A stretch of 64,000 bases of DNA from Piromyces finnis (lineage: Eukaryota; Neocallimastigomycota; Neocallimastigomycetes; Neocallimastigales; Neocallimastigaceae), in assembly GCA_002104945.1 (NCBI GenBank), contig MCFH01000048.1, positions 310,001-374,000 on the forward strand, in the 5' to 3' direction. The stretch's first letter is position 1, and the number at the start of each line of letters is the position of its first letter. Shown here one piece after another: positions 1 to 14,800 of this stretch. The position numbers and the translations under genes are program-made. The notes under the pieces are model-generated. The model made no database searches. It saw only the letters and a list, made by a program, of their open reading frames with translations, and was not told the origin of the DNA.

Positions 1-1238
1 CTTTACGAACCATCTAGAATTACAAATAGAGTCGAATAAAGTTAAAGCTTCTTGCATACGATTGACAGTTTCATCTTCAACTAATACTTGATCGTATTCA
101 CTAATAGCAACCATAAATACAATAGCTGTAACGTTTTCGAAACAGTGAATCCACTTCTTACGTTCTGATCTTTGACCTCCAACATCAAACATACGGTAAG
201 TTAAATCCTTAATATGGAAAGTGGTTTCAGTAATACCAGTAGTCTTAACACGAGATCTAAGAACATCTTGATCAGTTGGAACGTAGTTTGGATCTCTAAT
301 TCTATCAAGGGATTCAAAGTAGTATTTAGCAGAATCATTAAGTTGATATTCTCTTGAACGTTCATAACAAGCTTGAACACCAGCATCAACCCATAATTCT
401 TTTACAGCATCAGCGACTCTTGGTGGGAAAACTTCATCTTCAATTTGGTTTGGTAAATCCAATATAATTGCCATGTTTTCATTATTATTTGGGTATTGTA
501 AAGAAATTCCCATATTTTGCATAGCTTCTAAAATAACTCTCATTGATTGTACAGTGTTTGAGAAAATAATTTCTCTGAATGCTATTTTTTCTTCTTCACT
601 ATAACCATTATCGTGAATAAGCTTCATTTGCTTTAAGATAGTACTCTTACCAGATTCACCAGCACCTAGTATATGTTTTATATTATTTTAGTTTTTTTTT
701 ATTACTATTATTTTAATAATTTAATAATTCATATTTTTATTTAATAGTGTATTTTTATAGCCGTTGTATTAATAATATCGCTTTTTTTTTCAATACTTTT
801 TAGTATATTTATTCTTATTTATTATATTATATGCTTTTAATAATTTTTTAACCTTTATTGGAAAATAATTATATTTTCCATATTTTTTTGAGCTACATTG
901 GTTTACTGTAAAAAAAACTACAGTATTTTTAGTATTATTCATTTTTTATTTCAATACCATCAAAGTTTATTATATTTTATTATATATTATTATATATTCT
1001 TTTTATATTCTTTATTCGACCTTTATTTTATCTTCGGAAAATTTTTTATCTTTTTTACCATTAAAAATTCTATTTTTTCTAAAAAGCATTTATTATAATT
1101 ATTAAAAATATAATTACCTAAAAGAAGCATTTTAACTTCACTTCTCATTCTCATCTTTTCTTGGTTAAGTTGGTTATCGATTTCATTGTTTCTCATTTTT
1201 CCCTCTTTATCTTCGGGACTACTCATACAACAACCCAT
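1..1238 (-). CDS. Heterotrimeric G-protein alpha subunit (5' part, two exons, truncated by window edge)
   Basis: GTP-binding switch subunit coupling seven-helix receptors to effectors at the plasma membrane. Exon 1 is 1238..1118 and exon 2 is 665..1 (continuing outside the window), joined across a 452-bp intron (1117..666) with GT/AG ends that splits the first glycine of the P-loop. The 262 visible residues start MGCC, the usual myristoylation glycine and palmitoylation cysteines. They contain the P-loop GAGESGKS (41-48), the helical domain, switch I with the ADP-ribosylatable arginine (R179, in [10 protein letters not shown]) and switch II DVGGQ (201-205) with the catalytic glutamine. All key residues are intact and numbering is within one residue of Gi-type subunits, so this is a fungal group I-like G-alpha. 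The guanine-specificity motifs and receptor-contacting C-terminus lie off the left edge. The start is the only ATG giving the lipidation motif. Confidence 0.95.
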
Positions 1239-4200
1239 CTTGATATATTTCTATTTATCTTTTTTTTATTATTATTGAAAAAATTGAAATAAAATGTATA
1301 TTAATATTTATAATAAAAATATTTATTTATTAATATGTATATATATTGTGAATTTTTTTTATTATTTATAGAGAGAAAAATACTTTCTAAAAAATATTCA
1401 TTTGTGAAATTATTTTATAATATTTTATCCATATTTATTATTATTATTTTTAATTTTTAATTTTTTTTATTTGCTATTTTACTTCCTATTGTTTTATTTT
1501 TTTTTGTTTTATTTACTATAATAATAATAATATTATTAATAATTAAATATCCTCTTTCGTACTACACTTTATTTGCTATAATTTTATTTTCTTGGAAAAA
1601 TATTGATGTTTTTTAAACTTTTGCTTTTTTTTTTTAATTGTTATGTTAATATTTTTTATGTCATATTTCTATATATCTATTTTTCGTTTTATTATTTTTA
1701 TTATTGAAATAAAAAATAAATATATTTACTTTAAAAAAAAAAAAACTATATAATATAAGGAGTTTTTGAGATTTTAATAGTAAGATTATTTAATTATTCC
1801 TCGTGTATCTTTTTTTTTGAACTTATTTCTATATAACTTCTTTTATTTTTTTTATTGTTTTATATAGAATAAAAGAAAAATATTTTTTCTTTAAAAAAAA
1901 TATTGAAAAAAATCAAAAAAAAAAAAATAATTTAAAAACTAAAAAAATAAAAATGTTAAAAAATAATCTTACTTTTAAAAATATCCTATTCTTACTAAAG
2001 TATTTTCAATAATATTATTTATTTTATAAATATCAAAACACTATTTTTTATTTTTTTAATCTATTTTCTATTCATATATAAATATATAATAAAATTTTAT
2101 GTAAGACGTATTTAATACATAGTATAAAAATTTTTTTAGAAAACTTAATATATTGGAATACTATTCGTTAATATTATTAATATATATTGTAATATATTAA
2201 TTATTGAGTATAATATTTTTATTTATATTTAGATGTTATTTTAAAATAGAAAAAAATTTTTAAATACAAACTTTAAATATTTATTTGCTTTTAAATAGGT
2301 TATTTTTAGTAAATAGTCTACTTTATGATACTTTTTTTAAAAAAAACTATAAAGTATTTGGTATTCTATTTATATATTCTTATAATACTAAAGTTTTTTT
2401 ATCATATCTATACTTTTTATTTTCCTTTTTTGTATTTTTTTATATGTATAAAGTTTATTAACGTGACTATATTAACAAATATCCCTTTTATTAATAAACT
2501 TGTTTAATAATTATTTTTTAAAGATATTGTTTTAGGTTGCTATTTATTTTACTTTTTATTATATTTTTAGAATACTATTTCTCTCCACACAATATTATTT
2601 TATTTATTTTATTCTTAAAAATAATAAAGTATATTTATACCTTTATATTTCTTTAAATTAATTAAATTAGTTTTATTTTATTTAAGTAGTTTATATATAT
2701 TATATTATCAATAGGCTAGTGTATACCTATAAAATTAATAAATAATAAAAATATTTAATTTTATTAGTTAAATCAAAGATAAATTATGTTTTCCTTTATT
2801 ATTTATTTTATCTAAAAACTATATATATCAAACAAATAAATAATCTAACTATTATTTTATTTTTCATTATGGCTATTATTATTTCTATCTTTTAAATCCA
2901 AATAAATAGATTATTTATTTATTTTTATATTACTATATTCTATTTTGTTTACAAAGTTTTTAACTATATAAATAAAAGAAAATAAATAAATACAATTTAA
3001 TTTCTATTGATGGTTATTAAAACAATTATTTGTTTTGAATTTTTGTTTTGTTTTTAGATTTTTATTACTCTATTCTATGAATTTGTAGTTTTTAAAAATA
3101 TGATTTTATTTATTTCAAATAAATACAAATCTATTTATTTTTTCTATTTTTTTATAAAGGTGTTTTTTTTCTTTTCTTATTATTAGTAAATTACACTTTT
3201 ATATTTTTTTTATGTAGCAATGATTTTAATATATGATAATTATTAAAATCAAAAAGCAGATCTATAAAAAAAAAAATAGTAATTATTTTCTAAATAAGAA
3301 TAAAAAAAATTTTTTTTTTATTTTTATTCTGGTTTATATTTACAATAATTTTTTTCTATATATATATTAATTTTTTCTGAATTCTCTTTTTTTTATTACC
3401 TTTTTTTTTTTTATTAAAATTATACAATTTTATACAATTAAAAAAAAAAAAAAAGGTTTAATATCATTTGATATTTATTTATTTTCATAGTTATTTATTT
3501 AGTTTCAATTTATTTATTCATTTATTTAACACTAATATTATTTAAATCTTTATACATTCATTGATATTTTATTTAAAAATTTATTTAACTAATTAATTAT
3601 ATATTCATTAATTTTAATAGTAAAATTTATTTAAATAGTAGTTTATTCATTTAAAAGTGACCTTGTTTTCCAATATTAAAATTGAATGAATAATAAAAAA
3701 AAACAATGTTACTTTGTAAATATAATAATATAATTTAATTTATTATTAATTTATTCTAAATTAAATTTGTTATTATTTTTTGCTATTATATAGATGTATC
3801 ATCAAATTAAATTATTTATTACTTATTAAGCTTTGATAATATATTTTATTTTATATTAAATTATAAATCAATAAATTGTATTATACATAAATCAATAGAA
3901 TAAAATAATATTAGTATTAAAATTTAATAAATTTGTTTATTAATAATTTGTATATATTGTATATTATAAAAATATATTGATAATATATCTATTACATATA
4001 TTATGAATTATAATAATATTTTATAGCAATAATGATTAATATTATTATAAATTATATTTATGATATTATTTATAACTTAATATATCAATTTATATCATAT
4101 ATCATATATTAAATATATTATAAATTCAATAGATAAAACTCATAAAGTCTATAGTAATATAAAATTTAATATATTATCATGAAAAATTTAAATGATAAAG

Positions 4201-4537
4201 ATTTTATAATATATTAAAAATATATTCCTTATTATTTAATAATATTCTAATGAAATCATGATCTCACTTAACAATATTTTGGCCTAAAAATCTAGGTAAG
4301 ATGAAAGAAAGAGGCCACTGTAATTATGGAAAGGTGATGCTGATGAATCCTACCAGCCAACCAAAAGGTACAACTAAATCAACCTTTCTATTCGATATAA
4401 CAACTAATTTATTTAATCTACCTACTTTATTATTAATTTTATCTATAATATTATATATGTTATTTGTAAAAAGAGAAGAGTTGATAAATAGAATAAAAGT
4501 ATCTTTTTTTTCTAATTGTTTTTAGAGGAATTAATTA

Positions 4538-4619
4538 ATAAAAGGAAATGAAAATATCATGATAAAAAATATTCTTTACTGGTAAAAAGAATATAAAGAA
4601 TATTTTCATTTCCTTTTAT
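4538..4619. repeat. 20-bp inverted repeat with nested hairpin
   Basis: Left arm 4538-4557 (TAAAAGGAAATGAAAATAT core) is the perfect reverse complement of right arm 4600-4619. Inside it a second stem pairs ATATTCTTT near 4569-4577 with AAAGAATAT near 4586-4594. It lies just downstream of a less AT-rich island and just upstream of a 43-bp tandem repeat, so the whole block 4255-4755 may be the remnant of a small mobile element. Function unknown. Confidence 0.6.
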
Positions 4620-4667
4620 CTATCAATAAAACCACTTTTTTTTACTGATAAAATGGATATAAAACAA

Positions 4668-4753
4668 AATTGTAATTGAGGTTCTTTTCATTGATGGAAA
4701 ACAAAAAGTGAATTGTAATTGAGGTTCTTTTCATTGATGGAAAACAAAGAGTG
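4668..4753. repeat. 43-bp tandem duplication
   Basis: Two adjacent copies, 4668-4710 and 4711-4753, of a unit beginning AATTGTAATTGAGGTTC, differing at a single base near the unit end (AAAAAGTG against AAAGAGTG). Near-identity points to a recent duplication. No coding potential. Confidence 0.85.
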
Positions 4754-6779
4754 AAATGTTGTTATGTTGTATACTCATGCTGTTATACAATTTAAACAAT
4801 ATCATTAAATATATACATTACAATATATTATTCATTATATTTACCAATGCTTTATTTACTACGCAAACAAATAAACAAACCAAACAATAAATTATTATGA
4901 TTATGCCCTAATAAGCAACACTTTAATTAACGTCATAACATTTAACCTATCTATATTTTTTTTGTTGTGGTGTTTAGACTCTTTTTCATTCATTTTTTCC
5001 CTATTTTTATTTTTATTCCACATTAATAAAAGAGATGTTTTAAACTTTAAATGTATACAAATTTAATTTATAACCAACCATTTTCAACCTTAATTATTAA
5101 CATTTTTAACCAAAATTTGTCCTAAACCATAAATTTTTATAACACAAAATTTTACTAGATTAAAAAAAAAAAATTAATTTTACTAGTTGTACACACACAA
5201 GACTTGAAACAAGAAAAATACTAAAAAAAACAAAAAAAAAGAAAACAAAAAAAAACTTTTTTCTTTTTATAATAAATAAAGTTTATAAAAAAAGAATTTA
5301 TTTTTAATAAATAAGAAATATATTATAAATATATTTTAAATAAATGATATCAATATATTTCTATTCTTTTTTTTTAATTTAGGAAAGATTCTATTCTTTT
5401 TTATTTCTATGGAATTTAATTTTAGCCTATAAAAAATTTAATTAATTTTTATTAAATTATTTAGTTTTATATATGATTAAACCATGATTTTCTATATTAA
5501 ATTAAATTTTTTATTAATTTTAAAAAACTGCCGCATTCAATTTTGCATTTAATTTTTATGCTTGTCATACCTTATCATATTAAATTTTGTGTTAAGCAGT
5601 TTCAAAATGGGGAATTTTAATTGAATAAATTTATATTCATTTATAAATGGATAATATATTTAGTAATGTAATACTTCATTTTTTTAAAACTTTATTATTA
5701 ATTATTTCGAGGAAATTTATTTAAAATTTAATATTAATCAACTCATAAATATATTAATATATAATAAATATTATTTATAAGATTAAAATTATGATATGAC
5801 TGTTTAATAGTTATAATACTATTATTATTAATAACATAATAATATCATATAATATAATAATATACTAATATTATTGTTGCTTATTAAATAATACACCTTA
5901 TAATAATAGGATTAATATAATTTATCATAATTTAATTTATTCTTCATTTAGTAATAATAACCTGAAATAATGAAAACATTCCCACCTGAATTATGGCAAA
6001 ATCCTACTAGTTAATAAGAAATAAAAGTACGACAAGTATTACTGCTACGACTGACAACTGTTAGTAATTAATAATAATTAATACTAAATAGAAATAATAC
6101 CATAAATAAATATAACTAAAAAGGCATACTAAGTAATAGTAAAAAATAAAAATAATGAGTAAAGATAATTTTTAATTCTTTAAGTAAAAATACTACTATT
6201 AATAACTATTTGTTCTTTTCATTTCATTATTACGCCGTTAACTTTGGCGGCACTTTTTTTAGTACGTATTTCAAATAGTTGTTGTTGATTAATTTTAATC
6301 AAACTTTACATTTATTTATAAATTATAAAATATTAAAAAAAAATATTATAAATATTATTATTAAAATGAAAGAGTGCCATTAGCATGGATGCTGATAATT
6401 TTAAGAATAAATTCTATTCTATTCATTATTTGTAAAAGAAAAACAAAAGCATTACATAACATTATATGATGTGTAATGCTTTTATAATACTAATATGATA
6501 ATAATAATAAGAAAAGAGCATAAAATGAAAAAAATAAAAAATATTTTGTACTATATAACTTTTATTGTATACATTACATTACATTAATATACATTATATT
6601 AATTTTTAGATTAAAAATAATCACATGAAAAATCTTAAAAACTTTAAATGAGTTTTTTTTTTTGTTTTTAGGAAAGAATAAATATTATATTTTCATATAT
6701 AGAAAAAAATAATATCAACAAAAAAGAATAGTAATAATCAAAGTAATATTCATACTAATAACCATAGAGTTAAAGTAAT

Positions 6780-6899
6780 AGTAATAGTCATTGAGTTATT
6801 GTTATCGTAATGTAATGTAATGCAATAGTAATAGTCATTGAGTTATTGTTATCGTAATGTAATGTAATAGTAATAGTCATTAAGTTATTGTTATCGCAA
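6780..6899. repeat. Three-copy degenerate tandem repeat (about 42-47 bp)
   Basis: Units begin AGTAATAGTCATT at 6780, 6827 and 6869 and continue GAGTTATTGTTATCG followed by TAATGTAATG. Spacing of 47 then 42 bases reflects loss of a short TAATG-type block, as expected from slippage. Confidence 0.8.
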
Positions 6900-8107
6900 T
6901 AATATTTTTCCTTTTTTTTTTTTGGATGAAAATGTAATAATACTTTAGTAAAAAAAGTTTAAAAGTAACAACTAATTTTGTTAATTACATTATTATTCTG
7001 TTAAATAGTTGTTATAATAGTAATTAATATGCAATAAACATGATTATAAAACAAAGCTTTTATATAAGCTTTCATCTTCTAAAATTAAAAAAAAAGAATA
7101 TTTATTTAATTATTTATTCATCTATCTAATTATTTAATTATTTATTTATCTATCTATTTATTTATTCATTTAATTCTAATTACATTAATTTCTAAATTAA
7201 TGTATACAATATTTTTAAATCTTTGTTTACATTAATTTAGAAATATTGAAAAAGTGTATCATCTACATTACATTATAACATGTTACATTGTTACATTGAT
7301 GTAGAAGTATAATAAAAAAAAAGTTTATAATAATGACTATTTTTAAAATAAATAGAAATAATATTGTATATGGTGGTATTTCTTTATTATTTAACAATAT
7401 AATATATGATTATTAAAAATGTTCCATATTTATTAAACTATAAATTGAAATGTAATAACATTACATATTTTGTTTTATCTTGTTTCTATTTTATGATTCG
7501 TAATGTTTTACTTTATTTTTATACCTAATTTCATTTATGTTAATTATATCAATGATAACAATAGTTTTCTATTTTTAATCAATTTTCATACTGTGTACTA
7601 TCATAGGAAAAAATGCCATAAAATGTAACCCAGAAATACCTATAAATGAAAAGGATAATGAATAATGAAAAAAAAAAAAAAAGGAACAAAGTGGTATAAG
7701 ATTTTTTGATAAGATATTATTAATTTTTACAAAAAATTTTTTTATTCGTAATTGTATGAATTATAGACCGACTTTATGAATAATAATTATGGTAATTATA
7801 ATAATTATTATATATTCTGTAAATATAACATTATATAACATTATATCATAAATATCTATTTATTTTTTTTTTAAAGAATTAAAATTTTTAAAGTTTGTAT
7901 AAGCAATTCTTTTCTTTTTATATTACAGAGTATAACAATTAATAGTGATTAAATAAAATGACAACGATTTTTTTTTTCTCAAAAGCAAATTATATTTAAA
8001 TAGCTTTTATTATTATATCACATTTTTATTTAATTTTTTTTAAAAAAAAAAAAAAAACATAATAGCACAAGATACTAATTAATAGGAATAAGAATTTTAA
8101 TCAATGT

Positions 8108-8348
<241 letters not shown>

Positions 8349-9469
8349 AAGAATGCTTTTGATTTTGGTATGTAGTTTAAAAAATTGCTGAACATCTTTT
8401 AATAATAAATAAACTTTTGTATTCTAATAAAGTATAAAAAATAAAGATAAATACTTTATATTGCCTTTTAAAAAAAATATTCTATATATAATTTTATATA
8501 TGACAATATAAAGTTTAAATATTGTTGAAAGAGATTAATAATTCTAATTATATATAAAATTAAAGTATTTATTATACTTTTTTAACTAGGAATAAGGAAA
8601 TTAGAATAGAAATAATGAATGGAAAATTTCTAATTTTAAAGTATATAGAAATTTTTTTTTAATATTTAGTTAGCTTTATATATATATATTTTTAACTAGG
8701 TTAAGGAAATTAGATTTGTATTTGTTTTTTTTTTTAATAATATTATTAAAATGATAAAATAATAAAATCTTATTCCTGAGATTTTGATATAGTGTTTATG
8801 TATAGAAAAATCACAGATATATATATTTTTTTAAATGATTTATTTATACTAAAATATGCCGATTAGGTATAATAACATACTAGTATATAAGCATAGATAA
8901 TATCATTGTAATTTATATATATATTCACAATTTCAAACAAATGATTTACTGTCATATTAATCCTATTATATAGAAATATAAATAAAAACCTTGACTTTTT
9001 TAAATTATTTTTTATATATTAAAAAAGAAAAACAACATTTTTTTTCTTGTATTTTATATATATAATGAAACATAGTTAGGTGGAGGTTTTCAAAATCCCA
9101 TTAATTATTCACAAGTTAATATTTTTGTAATAAATCTTAATCATCCAATAAAATTTAATGTTTTTTTTTTTTTTTTAAATTTATTTACTGCTTTATTTTA
9201 AAATTTTTTATTATTAAAAAAATAAACAATTGAAGTTATAAATAATGATGTAATAATCTATTTAAAAATAAAAATAAAATTAAAATAAGGAATAAGTAAA
9301 CAAGAAATTAAAATTATTAATTTTAAAAGAAAATAATAAAAATAATAAAATAATCCAAGGATTAAACCTTAAAAAATATTAACTACAATTGAAAAAAAAA
9401 AGTAATTTTTAATAATATTATTAAAAAAGCAGAACAATAAAAACAAAATACTACCATCAATATTCTATC

Positions 9470-11262
9470 ATGTCATCTATAATATTTTACTGTCTATTAA
9501 TTGGAATGTTTTTCCATACTGGAATGGTCTGGGGAGATACTTTTATAGAAACCTTTTCCACAAATCGTATTCAAAATTATCTTACAGAAAAAGAAGAGGA
9601 TTATCGTCATCAACCTTTACCAGACTTTATAAAAAATCTCCAGTTACCAAATCAATGGTAAAAATATCTTTATGTTAATTATTATTAAAATAATTTATAT
9701 AAATGAATTATAATTACGTGTATAATGTTATATATATATTGTATATTAAATAAGCAATTACATTTTCTATTATTAATTTTAAAATGAATCCATTAATATT
9801 TTTTATATTCATTTTTAAAATGAATTGAAATCTAATGAAAAAATTGATATTTAAATTATTGATAATGATAATTTTATCATTTTATATTTTAAATTATATA
9901 TATATATATATATTATTTATTTTGATATATATTTTTGTGGTTTATATTACAATTATAATTTTCTATTACTTATTTATATATTTCTTTTTTTCTTTTTTTT
10001 TTCTTTTTTCTTTTTCTTTTTTTTCTTTTTTTTTATTTTCTCCTTCTTTTCTTCTTCTTCTTCTTTTTTTTTTCCCTATGAAAAAAAAAAAGTTATTTGT
10101 TCAATGCTGGAGAATTTAAATATCATAATGTTACGTCTACTTATGCAAAGCAAACTATTATCAAACAAAAAGATGATGGAAAAGAAAACATAGAAGAGGT
10201 GCCAATGTCGCCACGTTTATTCCCTACTAAACCACAATCAACACCTGTCCATATCAATCTCTATATTGTTCCTCACCTTAAAACCAATACTTTTCATGAT
10301 TTGAGGCTCTCCTACTCTTCTAGTGTAAATGTTATTTTTTTATATTTTTTGTTTTTCTTTTATTTTTTTATTCTTATTCTTTAAATGGTATGATTTTAAA
10401 GTTTATCATATCCATGAATTAATTTCATATTATCCAGTTTTATATTTTATATTATTACCTATTTTTTTTTTTTTTTTTTTTTCCTTCTTAATTTTATCTA
10501 TCTATATCTATTAACGTTATATCTTTTATTATTTTTTATTTTTTTTGTATTTATGAATAATACTTTTTTTTAAAAAAAATTATATCTTTTCTTATGATAC
10601 TAATTCTTAATGACTTTTTTGATAATGAAAAAAAAAAAAGACACCTGCTCAATTTAGTATGGAAGTATTTAATATTCCAAAATTCGAATTTTATTTTCCA
10701 GATTATCTAAATAAGTGTTGTGAAGATTGTCAAAATGTAAGTCTATGAAAGAGGGATGAAGAGAATGAAAATAGAATTAAATTCATAATTAATATCAATA
10801 TATACCTTTTTTTTTTCCTACCAATTGTAAATATGAATTATTATAGAAAAGTTTATGATATATAATTATTAATATTACCTTTATTATATTTATTTTTTAT
10901 AAAAAAAAAAAAAAAAGTTGGATAAGAAGGATACTTTAATTATTATGATTAAAGCAAATTATGATGGTGTGACTACTACTGAACTTCCATCCACCGGTTT
11001 AGTTATTCCATATAATATAGGTAAGTTGACTCTTTAAAATCTATCTATTTTAATTTTTTCTTTTTTCCTGGTTATTTAATTTTATTTATTTTTATAATAT
11101 TTTATCATCATTTCCTTTATAGTATTTGAACCTTATCTTTTCTATTTTATTCCACGTAATATTATCCCTTTAATTGGATTTATAATCGTTCTTTCCTTAG
11201 TATTAATTTATGGTATTATTCCAAGTACTTTCCAACATATTCGTCATATTAAACAAGAATAA
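9470..11262 (+). CDS. Unrecognised 252-residue type I membrane protein, five exons
   Basis: I do not recognise the family. Exons are 9470-9657, 10093-10324, 10641-10736, 10918-11020 and 11123-11262; all joins keep frame and have GT...AG ends. Residues 1-22 look like a secretion signal. A luminal or extracellular domain follows, with an N-glycosylation sequon NVT (75-77), two proline-rich stretches and a CCEDC cysteine cluster. A hydrophobic segment at about 219-240 (NIIPLIGFIIVLSLVLIYG) would cross the membrane, leaving a short basic tail HIRHIKQE. This is the layout of an ER or Golgi type I protein, but no retrieval motif of standard form is present. Three of the four introns end in a run of at least ten adenines before the acceptor G. 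The gene converges on the Prp5 gene. It could be a lineage-specific protein or a diverged member of a known ER family. Confidence 0.8.
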
Positions 11263-11859
11263 ATTTTTCTTTTTTTTTTTTTTTTAGAAAAAGATTGATG
11301 ATGAAAAACACTTTTAAAGAAAAAAACAAACAAAAAAAAAAAAAATACAACTTATATGCCTATATAGACATATTGAATCATGTTATTTAACATATTAAAT
11401 ATATAAAATAAATAAATAAATAATGAAAAAAAAAAAAAAAAGTAATAGAATGATAAAAAATTATAATAAAAATAAAATAAAGAGTAATGCAATATTAGCA
11501 ATATAATTTTTTTTTTTTTATTTTTTATTTTATTTTATATAAATTATAGTGATATTGTTGTTGTTAGTATTGTCATGGTTTAAAAAGGGCATAGATGATT
11601 TTTTTTTATTGAAATTAATAAATTAATAAATAAATTAATGATAATAAAAAAAAAAAAAAAAAAGTATATATATATATATATATTTTATGGTGGTTGTAAT
11701 ATTAAAAAAATTAAAAAATTAAAATAAAATATAGGATAATTTTATTATTATTATTATTATTATTATTTTTTTTTTTTTTATTTTTTATATTATTTTTATA
11801 TAACAATCATTTATTCTTAGGTTTGAAAAAAAAAAAAAAAAAAACTAAATAAAAACTAA
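11263..11859. other. Convergent intergenic spacer
   Basis: About 600 bases between the stop codons of the plus-strand membrane-protein gene and the minus-strand Prp5 gene. It holds long A and T homopolymers and an ATT run near 11740-11765, several AATAAA-like strings, and no reading frame. It must contain both 3' ends. Confidence 0.7.
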
Positions 11860-14800
11860 TTAAATAACTGTGTAACGACCTGTAGCTTCTGAACTGGTAC
11901 CCCTAGATTCTGCTTCAATACAAGATAAGGTGGCTTCTGTGAGAATACGTTTAATTTCTGTTTTTGCTTTATCAACAATAAGTTGAGTTTCACCTTCAAT
12001 AAAGAGATAAAGTTTACGTTCATTAGGTCCTGGTGTTTTACCACTTGGGAAGAAAGTACCTCTAGTTGTAATGGCAGCACCTGTTAATTCTGTAATCATT
12101 GTAATTTGTTCCTAAAAAAAGTTTGAATGAAAAAAAAAAAAAAAAAAAAAGAATTAAAAATTTGTTTTTTTTTTTAATGATTAAAAATATTATATATATA
12201 ATATATGATAAAATATATTATAATTATTTTTATCATTATTATAATTAATCATTACTTTATTGGTAACTCTCCATCTTGCTTTTTGTGGATAATCATTAAT
12301 TTCAATTTCAAAAGCGTATAAAGAGGAATTTTCACTGGCATTTGGATCTGTTGTTGGCTTAACGGCAGTAGATTCAATCTTAATTTCTGGGGTAGCACCT
12401 TCCATAGATTTTTTAGCTTTTACGCTAGCACCAATTTTGGCATTAACCAAAGCAGCAATTTCTTGTACTGCTTTAATCTTATCTGCTTCAATTCCCTTAC
12501 CTGGAATTTTATTTTCTGTACTTGCTGGATTAGTAGTTGAAGTTGTTGTAGTTGAAGTTTGGGTCTTGGTAGTAGAAGAAATATCTGTAATCTTTGAATC
12601 AATACTTTCCTTTAATTTTTCTTCTTCTTCATCTGTATTATCTTCATCTTCTTCATCTAATTCAGCACCGTGGATCTATTTTATTATTATTTATTATTTA
12701 TTATTTATTATTATTATTATTATTATTGTCGTTTATGTATAATTATGATAGGTAATATATATATATATATATAAAAGAATTTTTACCTTTCTTTGAAGTT
12801 TCTTTGAATTTTCTCTTTCTTTATCGAGACGTTCTAAACCTTTACCACCAAATCCAGAACTAGAATATTGAGCATCACCAGCTTTAACTTTATTAATAAA
12901 TTCATCTGCTAATTTTTGTAATTCTGGTGGAATATCGGTATGACTCATTTTTAATGCGCTTACAATATCATTAGCATATTTATCTTGTTGAGGAGTAACA
13001 AAAGTGTAGGCAGTACCCTTATTACCGGCTCTACCGGTTCTACCTACACGATGAACATAATCTTCCAAGTGATTAGGACACTCATAATTAATGACTAGAT
13101 TTAAATCTTTGACATCTAAACCACGAGCAGCTACAGATGTTGCAATTAAAATATTTGTTACTCCTGATTTAAAATCTGAAATAGTTGAATCTCTATCGGC
13201 TTGATCCTTACCACCATGAAGGGATTGGCATGGATAGCCAAAACGAATCAATTCTCTTAATAAATTATCAGCAGCTTCTTGACGATCAACAAAAACGAGA
13301 GTTCGAGGATTCAAGTCTTGCTTGTAGTAAAGACCCAAAATTTCTAACAATCTTCTAAACTTAGTTTCCTCCTCTCGTACTTCAACATGTTGTTCAACAT
13401 CTTCACATACAACACTCTTACCACCTACTGTAATTTCTAATGGTTTAGTTAAAATTTTTCTAGCTAAGGCATCAATTTGACGAGGGAAGGTGGCTGAGAA
13501 AAGTAAGGTTTGTCGATCTGGTCTAATATTATTTACAATTTTCATGACTTGAGGTTCAAATCCCATATCAAACATACGATCGGCTTCATCCAAAACCAAA
13601 TAGGTAACACGTCTTAAATTCGTGACACGACCACTATTAGCACATAACAAATCTATCATACGACCTGGGGTACATACAATAATTTCTGCACCTTTTTTCA
13701 ATTCCGCAATTTGATCTTTAATTGGTGAACCACCATAAGCACAGGTAACATTTAATCCAAGAATACGAGTGAAATGTCTACATTCTTTGTAAATTTGAAC
13801 AGCTAATTCACGAGTTGGTGTCATAATCAATGCAATTGGTCCTTCCTGTGGTTCAAGTGGTCTTTGATCTTTAATAGCTCTAAACATTGGTAATAAGAAT
13901 GCAATAGTCTAATCATATTTTAAAATAGAGCATAATAGTCATAAAAAAATATAAATATTAATATTTTTAAAATATAATTATTATAAATTAATTTGAAAAC
14001 AAGTAGACAAAAAAAAAAAAAAAACTTTATTCCTATTATAATCAAATTAAAGGATTACAATATAAATAAACTACCGAAATGATAATAATAAAAAAAAATT
14101 ACTCTTGAAAATCTTTTTTTTTTTTTCTTACCTTTCCACTTCCTGTTTTGGCAACACTAATAACATCACGACCAGACATAACTGCAGGAATGGCTTGGCA
14201 TTGAATTGGACTTGGTTGTTGATACTTTAATACACGTTTAATAACTTCTAAACAACCTGTAGGAAGACCAAACTGAGTCCATTTTCTTACAGGTTTTGGA
14301 CAATTACGACCTTGGACCTTAATGTTATCTAATTCTTTACGAACTTGTTCTACTTCTACTTGTTTCATATTAGCTAATTCTGGAGGTTCAATATAAAAGT
14401 TTTTACGGAAAGGCTCATATTGAATAGTAGAGTGATCTACTGCAATTAAATCTTTACGTTTAGCTAACTTTTTGGCAGCTAAGGCTAGAATATCTTCTTC
14501 ATCTTCTTCTTCAGTAGTATAATCGTTATCATCTTGATCAATTGGAAATTCAGTACTACCGCTTTCTGTATTCTTTAAAGAAAGTTCATCTTGTTTTTTA
14601 ATTTCTTCTACTTCTTTGTGAACATTTTTCATGAAAGCATCAAGTGCATCTATTTCATCACTTCCTTCCTCATTAGGTTTATCAATATCCATAGCTGAAT
14701 TGGTATCATTCAAATCTGGTTTTGAATCTTTATTTATTATATTTTCATCATCAACATCATCTAATAGTTTTATTTTTTTAACTTTGGGTTTAGCATTTGT

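Noticed and set aside
4301-4525. 74-codon plus-strand frame
   Set aside because: No family, no upstream signals and a hydrophobic AT-driven C-terminus; treated as chance.
9835-10514. Phe/Ile-rich plus-strand frames
   Set aside because: They lie in T-rich introns of the membrane-protein gene; only the stretch after 10093 is exon.
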